Program-made: the position numbers and the translations under genes
Shown: positions 36,793-45,377 of the stretch, piece by piece
Position numbering within the stretch: the first letter of the stretch is position 1
How the letters are laid out: the number at the start of each line of letters is the position of its first letter
Source: Streptomyces cathayae
GTDB lineage: Bacteria; Actinomycetota; Actinomycetes; Streptomycetales; Streptomycetaceae
Assembly (NCBI RefSeq): GCF_029760955.1
Contig: NZ_CP121682.1
Location: 1,612,001-1,676,000 of the forward strand
Length of the DNA: 64,000 nt
Reading direction: 5' to 3'
Notes under the pieces: generated by a model
Databases searched by the model: none
What the model was told of the DNA's origin: nothing
Seen by the model: only the letters and a program-made list of their open reading frames with translations

Positions 36793-37216
36793 GCGCCTGC
36801 CGGACGACGTCCAGGTTGTAGGCGTCGATGTCGACACCGGTCAGCTCGGACGGTCGGAGCCAGGCGTGGTCCTGATCCGGACTGGGCAGCGTGACCTCCC
36901 GGGACAGCGGGCGGACCAGGAAGTTCTCCTGCCAGTTCTTGACCTCGTGCCCCGCGTACTCGCTGAGGAAGGACGACTCACCGACCTTGCGCACGATCTC
37001 GCCGAGCAGGCCGGTCTCCTCCTTCAGCTCGCGCAACGCACCGTCCGGGGCGCTCTCCCCGGGATCGAGCTTGCCGCACGGCACGCCCCACACCCGGGGC
37101 AGGAATCTCTCGGTCGCGCTGCGACGCACCAGGAGCACCCGCCCCTCGTCGTCCATCACGACCGCTGCCGCCAGCCGTTTGTCGCCGGGGATGTCCATGT
37201 CCATGTCTACGTTCAT
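36779..37216 (-). CDS. Nudix hydrolase
   Basis: 145 residues from ATG 37216 after GAGGAACC; a longer frame to 37327 lacks support. The Nudix box is complete: GKLDPGESAPDGALRELKEETGLL (G-x5-E-x7-REL-x-EE-x-G). Members hydrolyse nucleoside diphosphates linked to another moiety; the substrate cannot be read. The N-terminus MNVDMDMDIPGD is a small Met-Asp repeat. Confidence 0.9.
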   Translation of the reverse strand: MNVDMDMDIPGDKRLAAAVVMDDEGRVLLVRRSATERFLPRVWGVPCGKLDPGESAPDGALRELKEETGLLGEIVRKVGESSFLSEYAGHEVKNWQENFLVRPLSREVTLPSPDQDHAWLRPSELTGVDIDAYNLDVVRQALTDS

Positions 37217-37295
37217 GGTTCCTCGGTTCCTCGGTCCTTTGCCGGAGATGAGTCCAAAGGTTCTGATACCCGCGAAAGCCGCCACCGTACCAGGG

Positions 37296-38096
37296 TCATC
37301 CGAAGGAAACCGTGGCGTCGGCCGCACCGCCGGTGTCCCGGCTCAGTGCCTGGATCTCCTCGTAGGTGGGTGTCCGGCCGCCGGGTGCCCGGCCCGCCCT
37401 GATGTCGGTCGCCGCCTCCACCGCCGCGCCCAGCGCCCGCCGGTACAGCAGCGAGCCGAGGCTGATCCGGCGTACGCCGAGGTCGGCGAGGTGAGGGACG
37501 GAGGGACCGGTCGGCGAGTAGAGGATGTTGAGGGGAACGTCGCCCAAGTGGCGTACCAGGGAGGCGATCTCCCGGACGTCGGTGAGCCCGGGGACGAACA
37601 CCCCGTGTGCGCCCGCCTGTCGATAGGCGTCGAGCCGCCGGACCGTGCCCTCGCCGTCGCCGTCGCCGAGCCAGTGGGTGTCGGTGCGGGCGTTGACGAA
37701 GAGGCCGGGGGCCGCGGCCCGGACGGCGGCGATCTTCGCGGCGTGTCGGTCGACGGGCCCGAGCCCGTCCTCCAGGTTGATGCCGGCGGCGCCCGCGGCG
37801 TGCAGTTCGCGGGCGAACTCGGCCACCTCGTCCGGGTCGTCGCCGAATCCGTCCTCCGCGTCCACGGACAGGTGGAACGGCTCGGAGCCGAGGGTGCGGG
37901 CGAGCCGCAGGGTCTGTTCCCGGGTCGCCGCCGCCCCGTCGGGCAGCCCGACCGCCGCCGCGACGGCCAGGCTGGTGGTGCCGATCGCCCGGAACCCCTG
38001 AGCGGCGAGAGCGGCGGCGGAGGCGTGGTCCCAGGCGTTGGGCAGCAGGAGGGGCTCGTCGGCGCGGTGGAGATCGGCGAAGGTCCTCTGGGTCAT
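37296..38096 (-). CDS. Isocitrate lyase / PEP mutase superfamily protein
   Basis: 266 residues. The barrel motifs of the family are present: LLPNAWDHASAAALAAQGFRAIGTTSLAVA, LSVDAEDGFGDDPDEVAEF with the Mg-binding acidic residues, GINLEDG and LFVNARTDTHW. The Cys-based lyase motif KKCGH is not present, so it is not isocitrate lyase; carboxyphosphonoenolpyruvate mutase or oxaloacetate/2-methylisocitrate lyase-like activity is more likely. It is 9 bases downstream of the GH43 gene and probably in one transcript with it. Confidence 0.85.
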   Translation of the reverse strand: MTQRTFADLHRADEPLLLPNAWDHASAAALAAQGFRAIGTTSLAVAAAVGLPDGAAATREQTLRLARTLGSEPFHLSVDAEDGFGDDPDEVAEFARELHAAGAAGINLEDGLGPVDRHAAKIAAVRAAAPGLFVNARTDTHWLGDGDGEGTVRRLDAYRQAGAHGVFVPGLTDVREIASLVRHLGDVPLNILYSPTGPSVPHLADLGVRRISLGSLLYRRALGAAVEAATDIRAGRAPGGRTPTYEEIQALSRDTGGAADATVSFG

Positions 38097-38105
38097 GGAG
38101 CAACA

Positions 38106-39248
38106 CTAGGGGCGGAACACCTCGGCACCGGCCTGAACGTCCGCCCGGCCGCCGGTGGTGGCGCCGTCGGCCACGGGGACGCCGAAGTCCGGGGTGCCGT
38201 CCGGTTTCCAGCCGAACGCCTGGATCCGGGTGTGGCGGTTCGGGTCGTGGAGCGGGTCCCCGTCGATCTCCTTGTACTGCCGGGCGTGGTACACGAGGAC
38301 GTCGGTACGGCCGTCCTCGGCGACGGTGAAGCAGCTGTGGCCGGGGCCGTACTGCCGGGTCGTGTCGTTGCTGGTGAAGACGGGGACGGGCGACTTGGAC
38401 CAGTTGGCGGTGTCCATGAGGTCGCTGTCCTCGGGGGCGGTCAGCAGGCCCATGCAGTAGTTGGCGTCGGTGGCGCTGGCCGAGTAGGTCATGAGGACCC
38501 GGCCGCCCCGCTGGATCACGTACGGCCCCTCGTTGACCCTGAAGCCGATGCGCTCCCAGTCGTACTCCGGTGTGGACAGGCGCACTTGGGGCCCGGTCAG
38601 GGTCCAGGGGTCGGCCATCTCGGAGAGCCAGAGGGCGGTGTTGTTGTCCATGCCGGGTTCGTGCTGGGCCCAGGAGAGGTAGCGGGTGCCTCGGTGGGTG
38701 AAGGTGGTGGCGTCCAGGGAGAAGGTCTCCCAGGCGGTCTTGACCTGCCCTTTCTCGGTCCAGGTGCCCCGGAAGGGGTTGGGGTGGGTGTTCTCCAGGA
38801 CCCAGATGCGGATGGCCCACACGTCCTCGGCGGGCGCGGCGGCGAAGTAGACGTACCACTTGCCGGCGATGCGGTGCATCTCCGGTGCCCAGATGTGGGC
38901 GCCCATGTCACCGGTGGGGTGCGCCCGCCAGATGACGGACTCGGCGGCACTTCCCAGACCGTTCAGCGTGCGGGAGCGGCGCAGGATGATCCGGTCGTAC
39001 TCGGGGGCGGTGGCGGTGAAGTAGTAGAAGCCGTCGGTGTGGCGGGTGATGTGCGGGTCGGCGCGGTTGCGGACGAGGGGGTTCACGTAGGGGGCCGCCT
39101 GCGGTCTGCCGGCGGGGGCGCCGGGGGTGGCCGCGTGGGCCGCGTGGGCCGCCGTGGGGGTGGCGGCCAGCGCGCCTGCGGCGAGGGCCCCCTTCAGTAA
39201 CAGCCTGCGGTCGGGCGTCCGGGGCGTGTCGCCGGCGGTAGGGCTCAT
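38106..39248 (-). CDS. Secreted family 43 glycoside hydrolase (arabinan/xylan type)
   Basis: 380 residues from ATG 39248. A twin-arginine-like signal (DRRLLLKGALAAGALAATPTAAHA) is followed by a five-bladed propeller with NPLVRNRADPHITRHTDGFYYFTATAPEYDRIILRRS-type start; the catalytic Asp is expected in RADPHI and the Glu in NEGPYVI. Similar enzymes release arabinose or xylose from plant polysaccharides. A perfect 20-base palindrome 54 bases upstream suggests control by a sugar-responsive repressor. The longer frame to 39347 is rejected. Confidence 0.88.
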   Translation of the reverse strand: MSPTAGDTPRTPDRRLLLKGALAAGALAATPTAAHAAHAATPGAPAGRPQAAPYVNPLVRNRADPHITRHTDGFYYFTATAPEYDRIILRRSRTLNGLGSAAESVIWRAHPTGDMGAHIWAPEMHRIAGKWYVYFAAAPAEDVWAIRIWVLENTHPNPFRGTWTEKGQVKTAWETFSLDATTFTHRGTRYLSWAQHEPGMDNNTALWLSEMADPWTLTGPQVRLSTPEYDWERIGFRVNEGPYVIQRGGRVLMTYSASATDANYCMGLLTAPEDSDLMDTANWSKSPVPVFTSNDTTRQYGPGHSCFTVAEDGRTDVLVYHARQYKEIDGDPLHDPNRHTRIQAFGWKPDGTPDFGVPVADGATTGGRADVQAGAEVFRP

Positions 39249-39302
39249 GCGGTCTGCCTTTCGGAGTGAGGCTCGCTCGAGAACCTCGGGATCACGAATC
39301 GA

Positions 39303-39322
39303 GCGTTCGATATATCGAACGC
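39303..39322. promoter_or_regulatory. Perfect 20-base palindromic operator upstream of GH43
   Basis: GCGTTCGATATATCGAACGC, flanked on both sides by the direct repeat GGGATCACGAA (39288-39298 and 39328-39338). The size, symmetry and position fit a LacI- or GntR-family repressor site for the arabinan/xylan gene. Confidence 0.75.
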
Positions 39323-39370
39323 CATCTGGGATCACGAACGTCGACAAGGTAAGGGCGCGTCACGGACAGG

Positions 39371-40267
39371 TCAACGGGCCCGGCGGGACGAAATCGCCGA
39401 CCCCTCCCCTTCAGGACTCCGCTCCTGCATCTCCTCCATCGGCTGAGGGGCGAAGCGAGCCATCCCGTCCCCCTCGGGCTGGACGACGCCGTACCTGCCC
39501 TCGGGGACCTCGTTCCACATGCCGGGCAGGCCCCCCAGGGGCTCCGACACGATGAGACGGGTCTCGTCGGACGCCTCACGCAGGAACTCCACGTCCGGGT
39601 GGAGGGAGCGCAGCGTCTCCACGCGTGTGCTGTAGAAGAGCGAACGGGACGCCCTCTGCGTCGAGTAGCGGAACGCCCACAGCCGTCGCCCGTCGGTCAC
39701 CGCCACCGTCATCTGCAGCGGGTACTCCACACCGTGCTCGCGCCCGACCCGCTCCACCAGGCCCACCATCCGCGCGACCGCACCGGGCGGATCCTGCTCC
39801 AGTCCGAAGGTGAGCGCCAGGTAGAACATCAACTCGGAGTCCGTGGACCCCTCGACGGAGAGGAAGAGTTCCGGGTCGACGGCCAGGGCGAGGTCGCGCC
39901 GCATGCGGTGGAAGTCCGTGATCGCACCGTTGTGCATCCACATCCAGCGGCCGTGACGGAACGGGTGGCAGTTGGTCTCCTGCACCGCCGATCCGGTCGA
40001 GGCCCGGATATGGGCGAAGAACAGGGGCGAGCGGACATGGCGGGCGATCTCCCGCAGGTTGCGGCTGCTCCAGGCCGGGCCGATCTCCCGGACGATCGCC
40101 GGAGTGTCGGCGCGGGGGCCGTACCAGCCGACGCCGAACCCGTCTCCGTTGGTCGTCTCGACGCCCAGCCTGGCGTGCAGGCTCTGGTCGATCAGCGAGG
40201 GCGTCGGCTTGTAGAGCAGGCTGTCGAGCAGGATGGGGGTACCTGAGTAGGCCAGCCAACGGCACAT
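39371..40267 (-). CDS. Class II glutamine amidotransferase domain protein (YafJ-like)
   Basis: 298 residues starting MCRWLAYSG, with Cys2 as the expected N-terminal nucleophile after Met removal. Further class II GATase features are GDGFGVGWYG, FFAHIRASTGSAVQETNCHPF and MHNGAITDF. There is no second synthetase or FeS domain, so it is a free-standing YafJ/EgtC-like amidohydrolase. Without ergothioneine genes nearby, EgtC itself is unlikely. The longer frame to 40543 has no start support. Confidence 0.88.
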   Translation of the reverse strand: MCRWLAYSGTPILLDSLLYKPTPSLIDQSLHARLGVETTNGDGFGVGWYGPRADTPAIVREIGPAWSSRNLREIARHVRSPLFFAHIRASTGSAVQETNCHPFRHGRWMWMHNGAITDFHRMRRDLALAVDPELFLSVEGSTDSELMFYLALTFGLEQDPPGAVARMVGLVERVGREHGVEYPLQMTVAVTDGRRLWAFRYSTQRASRSLFYSTRVETLRSLHPDVEFLREASDETRLIVSEPLGGLPGMWNEVPEGRYGVVQPEGDGMARFAPQPMEEMQERSPEGEGSAISSRRAR

Positions 40268-40385
40268 CGGCCACCGCCTTCCCGACCGCGGGGTCGTCTC
40301 CCCCTCAGGATCCCAGCCCTGCCGCAGGGGCGCGCTGTGAGGCCGCGCGGCAGGTCGGGGGCCGTCTCGACTACCGTCGAGGGGC

Positions 40386-41306
40386 ATGAGCACCGCCCCC
40401 GTCCCCACCCTCACCGACGCTCTCGCGGGCGGCACGGTCGTCCTCGACGGCGGCATGTCCAACCAGCTCGCGACGGCCGGGCACGACCTGAGCGACGCGC
40501 TGTGGTCGGCGCGGCTGCTCGCCGAGGACCCCGAGGCGGTCACCGAGGCGCACCTCGCCTACTTCGAGGCGGGTGCGGACGTGGCGATCACCGCCAGTTA
40601 CCAGGCCACCTTCGAGGGCTTCGCCCGGCGCGGGATCGGACGGGAGGAGGCGGCCGACCTGCTCGCGCTGAGCGTCGGGTGCGCCCGCGAGGCGGCCCGC
40701 AGGGCCCGGACGCCCCGCCGCCCCCTCTGGGTGGCGGCCTCCGTCGGCCCGTACGGCGCGATGCTCGCCGACGGGTCCGAGTACCGGGGACGGTACGGGC
40801 TCACCGTGTCCGAGCTGGAGCGCTTCCACCGTCCCCGCATGGAGGTCCTGGCCGCCGCCGGCCCCGACGCGCTCGCCCTGGAGACGGTCCCGGACACCGA
40901 CGAGGCGAAGGCCCTGCTCCGGGCGGTGCGCGGGCTCGGCCTCCCGGCCTGGCTGTCGTACTCGGCGGCCGGCGACCGCACCCGCGCGGGTCAGCCCCTG
41001 GCGGACGCCTTCGCGCTCGCCGCGCGGGTGGACGAGGTGATCGCCGTCGGCGTCAACTGCTGCACCCCCGAGGACGCCGACCACGCCGTCGCCCTCGCGG
41101 CCCACGTCACCGGCAAACCCGTCGTCGTCTACCCCAACAGCGGCGAGACCTGGGACGCCGGGGCCCGGGCATGGACCGGCCGGCCGACCTTCACGGCCGA
41201 ACAGGTCACGGGCTGGCGGGAGTCCGGGGCACGGCTGATCGGCGGATGCTGCCGGGTGGGACCGGAGACGATCGCGGCGATCGCGGGGGCGCTACGGGCC
41301 CCCTAG
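40386..41306 (+). CDS. mmuM: Homocysteine S-methyltransferase
   Basis: 306 residues, single Pfam-type S-methyl_trans barrel. The zinc ligands are visible: GVNCCTPED and the C-terminal IGGCCRVGPETI pair. The substrate strand VVLDGGMSNQLA and ITASYQATFEGF match S-methylmethionine or S-adenosylmethionine:homocysteine methyltransferases. It makes methionine from homocysteine. It converges on an RsbW-like pseudogene. Confidence 0.92.
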   Translation: MSTAPVPTLTDALAGGTVVLDGGMSNQLATAGHDLSDALWSARLLAEDPEAVTEAHLAYFEAGADVAITASYQATFEGFARRGIGREEAADLLALSVGCAREAARRARTPRRPLWVAASVGPYGAMLADGSEYRGRYGLTVSELERFHRPRMEVLAAAGPDALALETVPDTDEAKALLRAVRGLGLPAWLSYSAAGDRTRAGQPLADAFALAARVDEVIAVGVNCCTPEDADHAVALAAHVTGKPVVVYPNSGETWDAGARAWTGRPTFTAEQVTGWRESGARLIGGCCRVGPETIAAIAGALRAP

Positions 41307-41610
41307 CGAACTCGCACCACACCATCTTGCCCGGACTCCGCTCCCCCACGCCCCACTTGTCGGCCGGCTCGCCCACCAGCACCAACCCACGCCCGCCCTC
41401 CCGCGGTTCCCGTGCCCCCGTCTCCGGTACGGCCGGCACACCGCCCCCGCTGTCGTGCACCTCGACCCGTACGCCACCGTCGCCGTACGGCAGCATCCGC
41501 GACTCCAAGACCCCCGAGGCCCCCACCTCACCGTCACCCCGAAGACCTGGGCCGCGTTCCTGTCCGGAGGAGAGCTGACCAGCGCCGTGTCGGTGTCTTG
41601 AGGGGGCACA
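41290..41610 (-). pseudogene. Frameshifted remnant of an RsbW-like ATPase gene
   Basis: The frame ending at 41206 contains VRVEVHDSGGGVPAVPETGAREPREGGRGLVLVGE-type residues (G1 and G2 motifs) and MVWCEFARGP, the C-terminus of a GHKL ATPase like the one at 21288-21770. The N-terminal half with the ATP N box is missing or in another frame (TALVSSPPDRNAAQVFGVTV lies in a different frame). The frame overruns into mmuM. Truncated and frameshifted. Confidence 0.6.
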
Positions 41611-41645
41611 CGGTGACCAGGACACGGCGAACAGCGCCGGACGGG

Positions 41646-42347
41646 CTACGCCGGGACAAGGACGATGGGCCATTCCGCTGCGCGTGCCCGGTACCCGTAC
41701 CGGTCCCGCAGCCCCGCCACGATCGCCGGGACATGGCCGGCCCCGTAGACGATGGCCACCCGAATCGGTTCGTCACCGCGCTCCACGTGGATCTCGCCGA
41801 GCGCGTCGAGCAACCGCTGGTCGCGCCGATCGGTCATCGCGTGCTCCACAGGACCGCCGGCCATCATCTCCGCCCGCAGCGTCGACGGCAGATCCTCGAC
41901 CACCAGGTCCTCATCGAGGAAGGCGCGCGGACCGCGCAGCGCGAGCACCAGGCCCATCACGGGAGTCGTGGCCACGAGCAGCAGGTACGTCCACCGCGGT
42001 AACGTCTTCAGATCCGCGATCGCCTCCGCCGCGGTCACATCCGGGTTGATGTCCGGCACGCCCTCGGGAAGCAGTAGCGCCTCGCGCTGCTTCTGCAGGC
42101 CGTTGCGCCGCCGGCGTGGGGCGAACCGGTGAGCGAGCGTGAGGGCACTCACTCCGACCGACTTCCCTCGGACCCCCTCGACGACTATGAGGTCGCGTTC
42201 CCTGAGCCTGAGGCGAACCTGGGAGCAGAACGTCGGCGAAGCCACATGCGGCATCGGGAAGATCACGAACTCGAGTGGCGTTCCCGTCCGCTTCATGGTG
42301 ATCACAGCAGATCGGACGGCGTAACCGGTCACCTCGATGATCTGCAT
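41646..42347 (-). CDS. TraB/TIKI-like protein with one membrane segment
   Basis: 233 residues from ATG 42347 after GGAGGGATC. PMPHVASPTF (GX2H-like), DLIVVEGVRG and VYGAGHVPAIVAGL agree with the TraB/TIKI hydrolase plan. One TM helix (YLLLVATTPVMGLVLAL) is in the middle. Function in bacteria is unknown. Its third-position GC is lower than in the core genes around it, in keeping with a more recently acquired segment. Confidence 0.55.
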   Translation of the reverse strand: MQIIEVTGYAVRSAVITMKRTGTPLEFVIFPMPHVASPTFCSQVRLRLRERDLIVVEGVRGKSVGVSALTLAHRFAPRRRRNGLQKQREALLLPEGVPDINPDVTAAEAIADLKTLPRWTYLLLVATTPVMGLVLALRGPRAFLDEDLVVEDLPSTLRAEMMAGGPVEHAMTDRRDQRLLDALGEIHVERGDEPIRVAIVYGAGHVPAIVAGLRDRYGYRARAAEWPIVLVPA

Positions 42348-42704
42348 GATCCCTCCGCGGAACTCGCCCGGTTCCCCTTCCCTTCCCCGTACCAGGACAT
42401 GAGGCCGCCCGGAGCTGCGGTTCCCCGGACGTGGCACACCTTCCCGAAAGCGTGAGCACTTTGACCGCCGCTGCCCTGATGCCGCTCAGATGAGCGGCAT
42501 CAGGACACTTGCCTGCCGACTGTTCACGCTTTTCCGTATGGCACCCGTCCCCGCCCCACAGCGTCGGGACCGCGAAGCCCCTTCCCACAAGTACGGTGAG
42601 GACATGCCGACTTCGCGCTTCTTGACCCCACCCTCGAGAGGTCGTCCCGTCGCGCAGGTCCCCTGCCTGCGCCGGGCGGAGGCGCGAGGGGCAGGATCGG
42701 CACC
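42348..42704. other. Divergent spacer with a 14-bp palindrome
   Basis: 357 bases, no gene. CCTGATGCCGCTCA-GA-TGAGCGGCATCAGG (42475-42504) is a perfect inverted repeat between two divergent genes. It is followed by lower-GC sequence. It is either an operator or the leftover terminator of a lost gene. Confidence 0.5.
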
Positions 42705-43040
42705 ATGCCCACCATGGTTGTCGAGATCCACGTACCGCTGCTGCCGACTCCGAACCTGCCGGAAGGCACCTACCCGTTTCCGTGGATCGAGGAGATCGAG
42801 GACTTCCTGTGCGACCTCGAAGAGCAAGGTGACGTAGAGGTCTTCGACGACGGGGAGGAGCACGAGGACGCCTACGTCTTCTTCGTCACCGGAGCCGGTG
42901 AAGAGGAACTGCTGGCGGCGGCGTCCCAGGTGGCCACGCTGCCCGCAGTCCCCGCGGGCACTTTCGCGGTGGTCAGTGACGACGAGGCCGAGGAGTTCGG
43001 CCTGGGGCGCCACATAGCGCTTCCGCTGCCCGCAGTCTGA
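42705..43040 (+). CDS. Acidic hypothetical protein
   Basis: 111 residues, rich in Asp and Glu (EEIEDFLCDLEEQGDVEVFDDGEEHEDAYVFF). Small alternating helix/strand pattern, no signal peptide, no TM. The ferredoxin-like layout (VVEIHVPLLP, DVEVFDDG, DAYVFFVTGAG, TFAVVSDD) and acidity recall immunity proteins, but no family is recognised. It stands alone between a TraB-like gene and the tnpB element. Confidence 0.6.
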   Translation: MPTMVVEIHVPLLPTPNLPEGTYPFPWIEEIEDFLCDLEEQGDVEVFDDGEEHEDAYVFFVTGAGEEELLAAASQVATLPAVPAGTFAVVSDDEAEEFGLGRHIALPLPAV

Positions 43041-43393
43041 CACTCAGTGACGTTTTCTCAGCGGAATGACGTTCGCGGAGCGGGCCGAGCGGGGCGTCAA
43101 AGGCTGGACCGCGCCCGTAGGGGACTTCGTTGCGTTCGTGGCGGGCCCCGGAGGCACCGAATGCCGACCGGGGTCCGAGGCTTTACGCGGGCGCGCCTGC
43201 GTGATCAGCTGTGGCCTGTCATGGACAGGCAGCCTTGGGAAGGCTGCGGGGGGAAGGGAACAGCGCCCGCATGCGCAGCGCCACAGAGGAAGTGACTCGG
43301 CCGTGCCCTCGGTGCGGGGCCTAGATCCGTGAGAACAGCCGGTTCGTCACCTGGTGCGCCGCATGTGACTGGAACTTGACATCCTCCCCCTCC
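43041..43393. other. Spacer with a doubtful ORF, bordering the tnpB element
   Basis: 353 bases. An open frame at 43066-43332 (plus) starts MTFAERAERGVKGW but has no recognised domain and loses codon bias after about 40 residues, so it may be a decayed gene. From 43376 on the sequence belongs to the right end of the tnpB element. Confidence 0.35.
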
Positions 43394-44290
43394 TCAAAGG
43401 AGGGGGATTCCGACCCGGGTGGGTCGAGGTTCACGGGCGCTCGAGCGGCCGGTGGCCGCTGTCACCCCTCCGGCACCGGCTGTGCGCCGGGGGCGGGGGA
43501 TCCCGCCCTGTCCTGCCGCGACGTTGACTGCTGCGTTCTCATCCGCGTTACAGCCGAACCCGCAGGACACGCAGACGAACTCGGCTTGGCTCTTGCGCGA
43601 GTCCTTCTCGATCCAGCCGCAGGCACTGCACCGCAGAGAGGTGTAGGGGGCGGGCACGTCCTCGACCCGGCCCGGGGCCTTCTCCCCGGTCCGGCGGCGC
43701 AGCAGGCCCCAGCCCTGGGCCAGGATGCTCCGGTTCAGCCCGGCCTTCTGCCGCACCCGCCTGCCGGGCTGTGCGACGGTCCCCCTCGCCGAGCGGGTCA
43801 TGGTGGTGATGTTCAGCTTCTCGAACCGGACCAGGCGGCAGGTGCGGGCGAGCATGGTCGAGGTCTTCTCGCACCAGTCCTTGCGCCTGTCCGCCTCCCG
43901 CGCCTTGATCCTGGCCACCTTCGCGTACTCCTCCCGCTTGCGGTCGCTGCCCCTGGGGGCGCGGGCCGCCCGGCGCTGGTGCTTGCGGACCCGGGCCCGC
44001 TCCCGGGTGGTGAGCTGCGGGCAGTTCAGCCTCCGCCCGTCGGACAGGGCAGCGGTGATCTTGATGCCCCGGTCGATGCCGATGACCTCCCCCGTGCCGG
44101 GCGCATCGACGGGGTCGGGGACGACGGCGAAGGCGATGTGCCACCGGCCGTTACGGAAGGTGACCCGGAAGGTCTTCGCCACCGGCAGACCGGCGCGGGT
44201 GAGCCGGAAGCGCACCCAGCCGCAGCCGGGCACCTTCACCCGCGCCCACCGCCGGTTGAGTCTCTGCACCACCACCGAGCGGCCCATCAC
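43394..44290 (-). CDS. tnpB: TnpB, C-terminal part (RuvC nuclease and zinc finger)
   Basis: 298 residues. All three RuvC acidic residues are in place: D in IGIDRGIK, E in VRFEKLNIT, D in CNADENAAVN. The zinc ribbon is CSACGW...CVSCGF. It starts at GTG 44290, overlapping the stop of the N-terminal ORF (GTGA), and lacks only the N-terminal wedge/REC-like part. TnpB is an RNA-guided DNA nuclease; here the chain is split, so activity would require re-association of two parts. Confidence 0.85.
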   Translation of the reverse strand: MMGRSVVVQRLNRRWARVKVPGCGWVRFRLTRAGLPVAKTFRVTFRNGRWHIAFAVVPDPVDAPGTGEVIGIDRGIKITAALSDGRRLNCPQLTTRERARVRKHQRRAARAPRGSDRKREEYAKVARIKAREADRRKDWCEKTSTMLARTCRLVRFEKLNITTMTRSARGTVAQPGRRVRQKAGLNRSILAQGWGLLRRRTGEKAPGRVEDVPAPYTSLRCSACGWIEKDSRKSQAEFVCVSCGFGCNADENAAVNVAAGQGGIPRPRRTAGAGGVTAATGRSSAREPRPTRVGIPLL

Positions 44291-44679
44291 CTGCCGGTCT
44301 TGGTGTTCAGCTTCGGGGTGCCGTCCGGATGGGACTCCGGAACCCGGTCGGTGCCGATCACCCGGAAGCCCTCATGCACATGCTTCCTGCGCCAGGTCGG
44401 CTCACCGAACCCGGAAGCGAACCGGGCGGCTTTGGCCCTGGCGAAGTCCTGCAGCGCCTGCTGCTGCACGTCCGCGTTCCCGGCCCGCAGCCAGGCGCTC
44501 TCCCGCCGGGCCTCGGTGAGCTGACGGCACTGCTCGGCGAACCCGGGCGCGGACCTGCGCCCCGGTTTCCGGTGCGCGTGCTGCTCGACGGCCAGATTCC
44601 ACACGTACCGGGCGTGCGCACAGTGCAGCAGCATCCGCTGCTCCTGCGCGGCCGTGGGGTACATCCGGAACCGTGACAT
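44287..44679 (-). CDS. TnpB, N-terminal part
   Basis: 130 residues: MSRFRMYPTAAQEQRMLLHCAHARYVWNLAVEQHAH is the usual TnpB N-terminus, then REC-like helices and FGEPTWRRKHVHEGFRVIG. The stop TGA overlaps the GTG of the next ORF by the GTGA pattern. In intact homologues the frame runs on through NTKTGR into VVVQRLNRRW. Either a single frameshift split the gene, or the two halves are coupled in translation. Confidence 0.8.
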   Translation of the reverse strand: MSRFRMYPTAAQEQRMLLHCAHARYVWNLAVEQHAHRKPGRRSAPGFAEQCRQLTEARRESAWLRAGNADVQQQALQDFARAKAARFASGFGEPTWRRKHVHEGFRVIGTDRVPESHPDGTPKLNTKTGR

Positions 44680-44690
44680 GCCGCCAACCT

Positions 44691-45377
44691 AGCCCCGCCG
44701 CCTGCCCATCTCTTCACATCCCACCAGGCTCACCCGAACGAGCGACCGACCCCACCACCCCCGCTCCCAGCCACGCACCATCACGCCCTCCCGTGACCAA
44801 GCCCGCCACCATCCTCCTTCGGGACGCCGCATCGCCCCGAAGGCGATACGGTTCCTGGCCCGCTCCTCGGGACCGGGCATGCACCCCGGCCCTGAAGGAC
44901 CGGGCACCCCGCCCGGCAAGAGAGGTGGATCCGGCAAAGCCCGAGGAGGAGCAGGGACGGCTGGAGAGGGCACGGCGCGCCCTGGCTCGTCGGCACGGCG
45001 AGAAGCTGCTCGCCGAGGTGACCGCCAGCGGGATGCTGAGTCCAAGGCGGGATGCCTCCGCGCTCTTCGCCCATCAGCGGCAGCCTGGAGTGCAACGGCG
45101 GCAACCCGGCGCAGGTGCAGAGCCGGATCGACACCTACCAGCACTTCACCCGACTCCTCGGCGTCGAACCCGGCGACGACCTCAGCTGCTGAGCCCGCCC
45201 GCTCCGCCGGGCGCCGCGCGGCGAGTGAAAGCGCTCCGGTCACGGACAGGAAGGGCAGGGGCCCGCCCTCCTGCCCGTGACCGGAGAAAACAGCAAGGGC
45301 AGTCCGTGTCGACGGTCAGGCTTTCCCCTGAACATGGTGGTCGCGAAAGGGATTCGGGCACCCATGGCACGGTCTGG
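44691..45377. other. Degenerate region with a chitinase remnant
   Basis: 687 bases without an intact gene. Codon bias is seen in short pieces in different frames (for example PEEEQGRLERARRALARRHGEKLLAEV at about 44935-45020), and a chitinase end lies at 45061-45192. Everything here looks like decayed coding DNA next to a mobile element. Confidence 0.5.
45061..45192 (+). pseudogene. 3' remnant of a GH19 chitinase gene
   Basis: In frame to TGA 45190: ISGSLECNGGNPAQVQSRIDTYQHFTRLLGVEPGDDLSC (given in parts: SLECNGGNPAQVQSR, YQHFTRLLGV, GDDLSC). This is the conserved C-terminus of class IV-like Streptomyces family 19 chitinases. The catalytic domain upstream is gone. Confidence 0.7.

Larger units (their letters stand above)
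43376..44690 (-). mobile_element. IS200/IS605-family (IS1341-like) tnpB-only element
   Basis: Two overlapping minus-strand ORFs together form TnpB; no TnpA transposase is present. Directly after the tnpB stop is CATCCTCCCCCTCCTC/GAGGGGGATT, a stem-loop typical of the right end, where the guide (omega) RNA of such elements is encoded. The left end is not defined; 44690 is a guess. Such elements need a TnpA supplied elsewhere. Confidence 0.75.
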
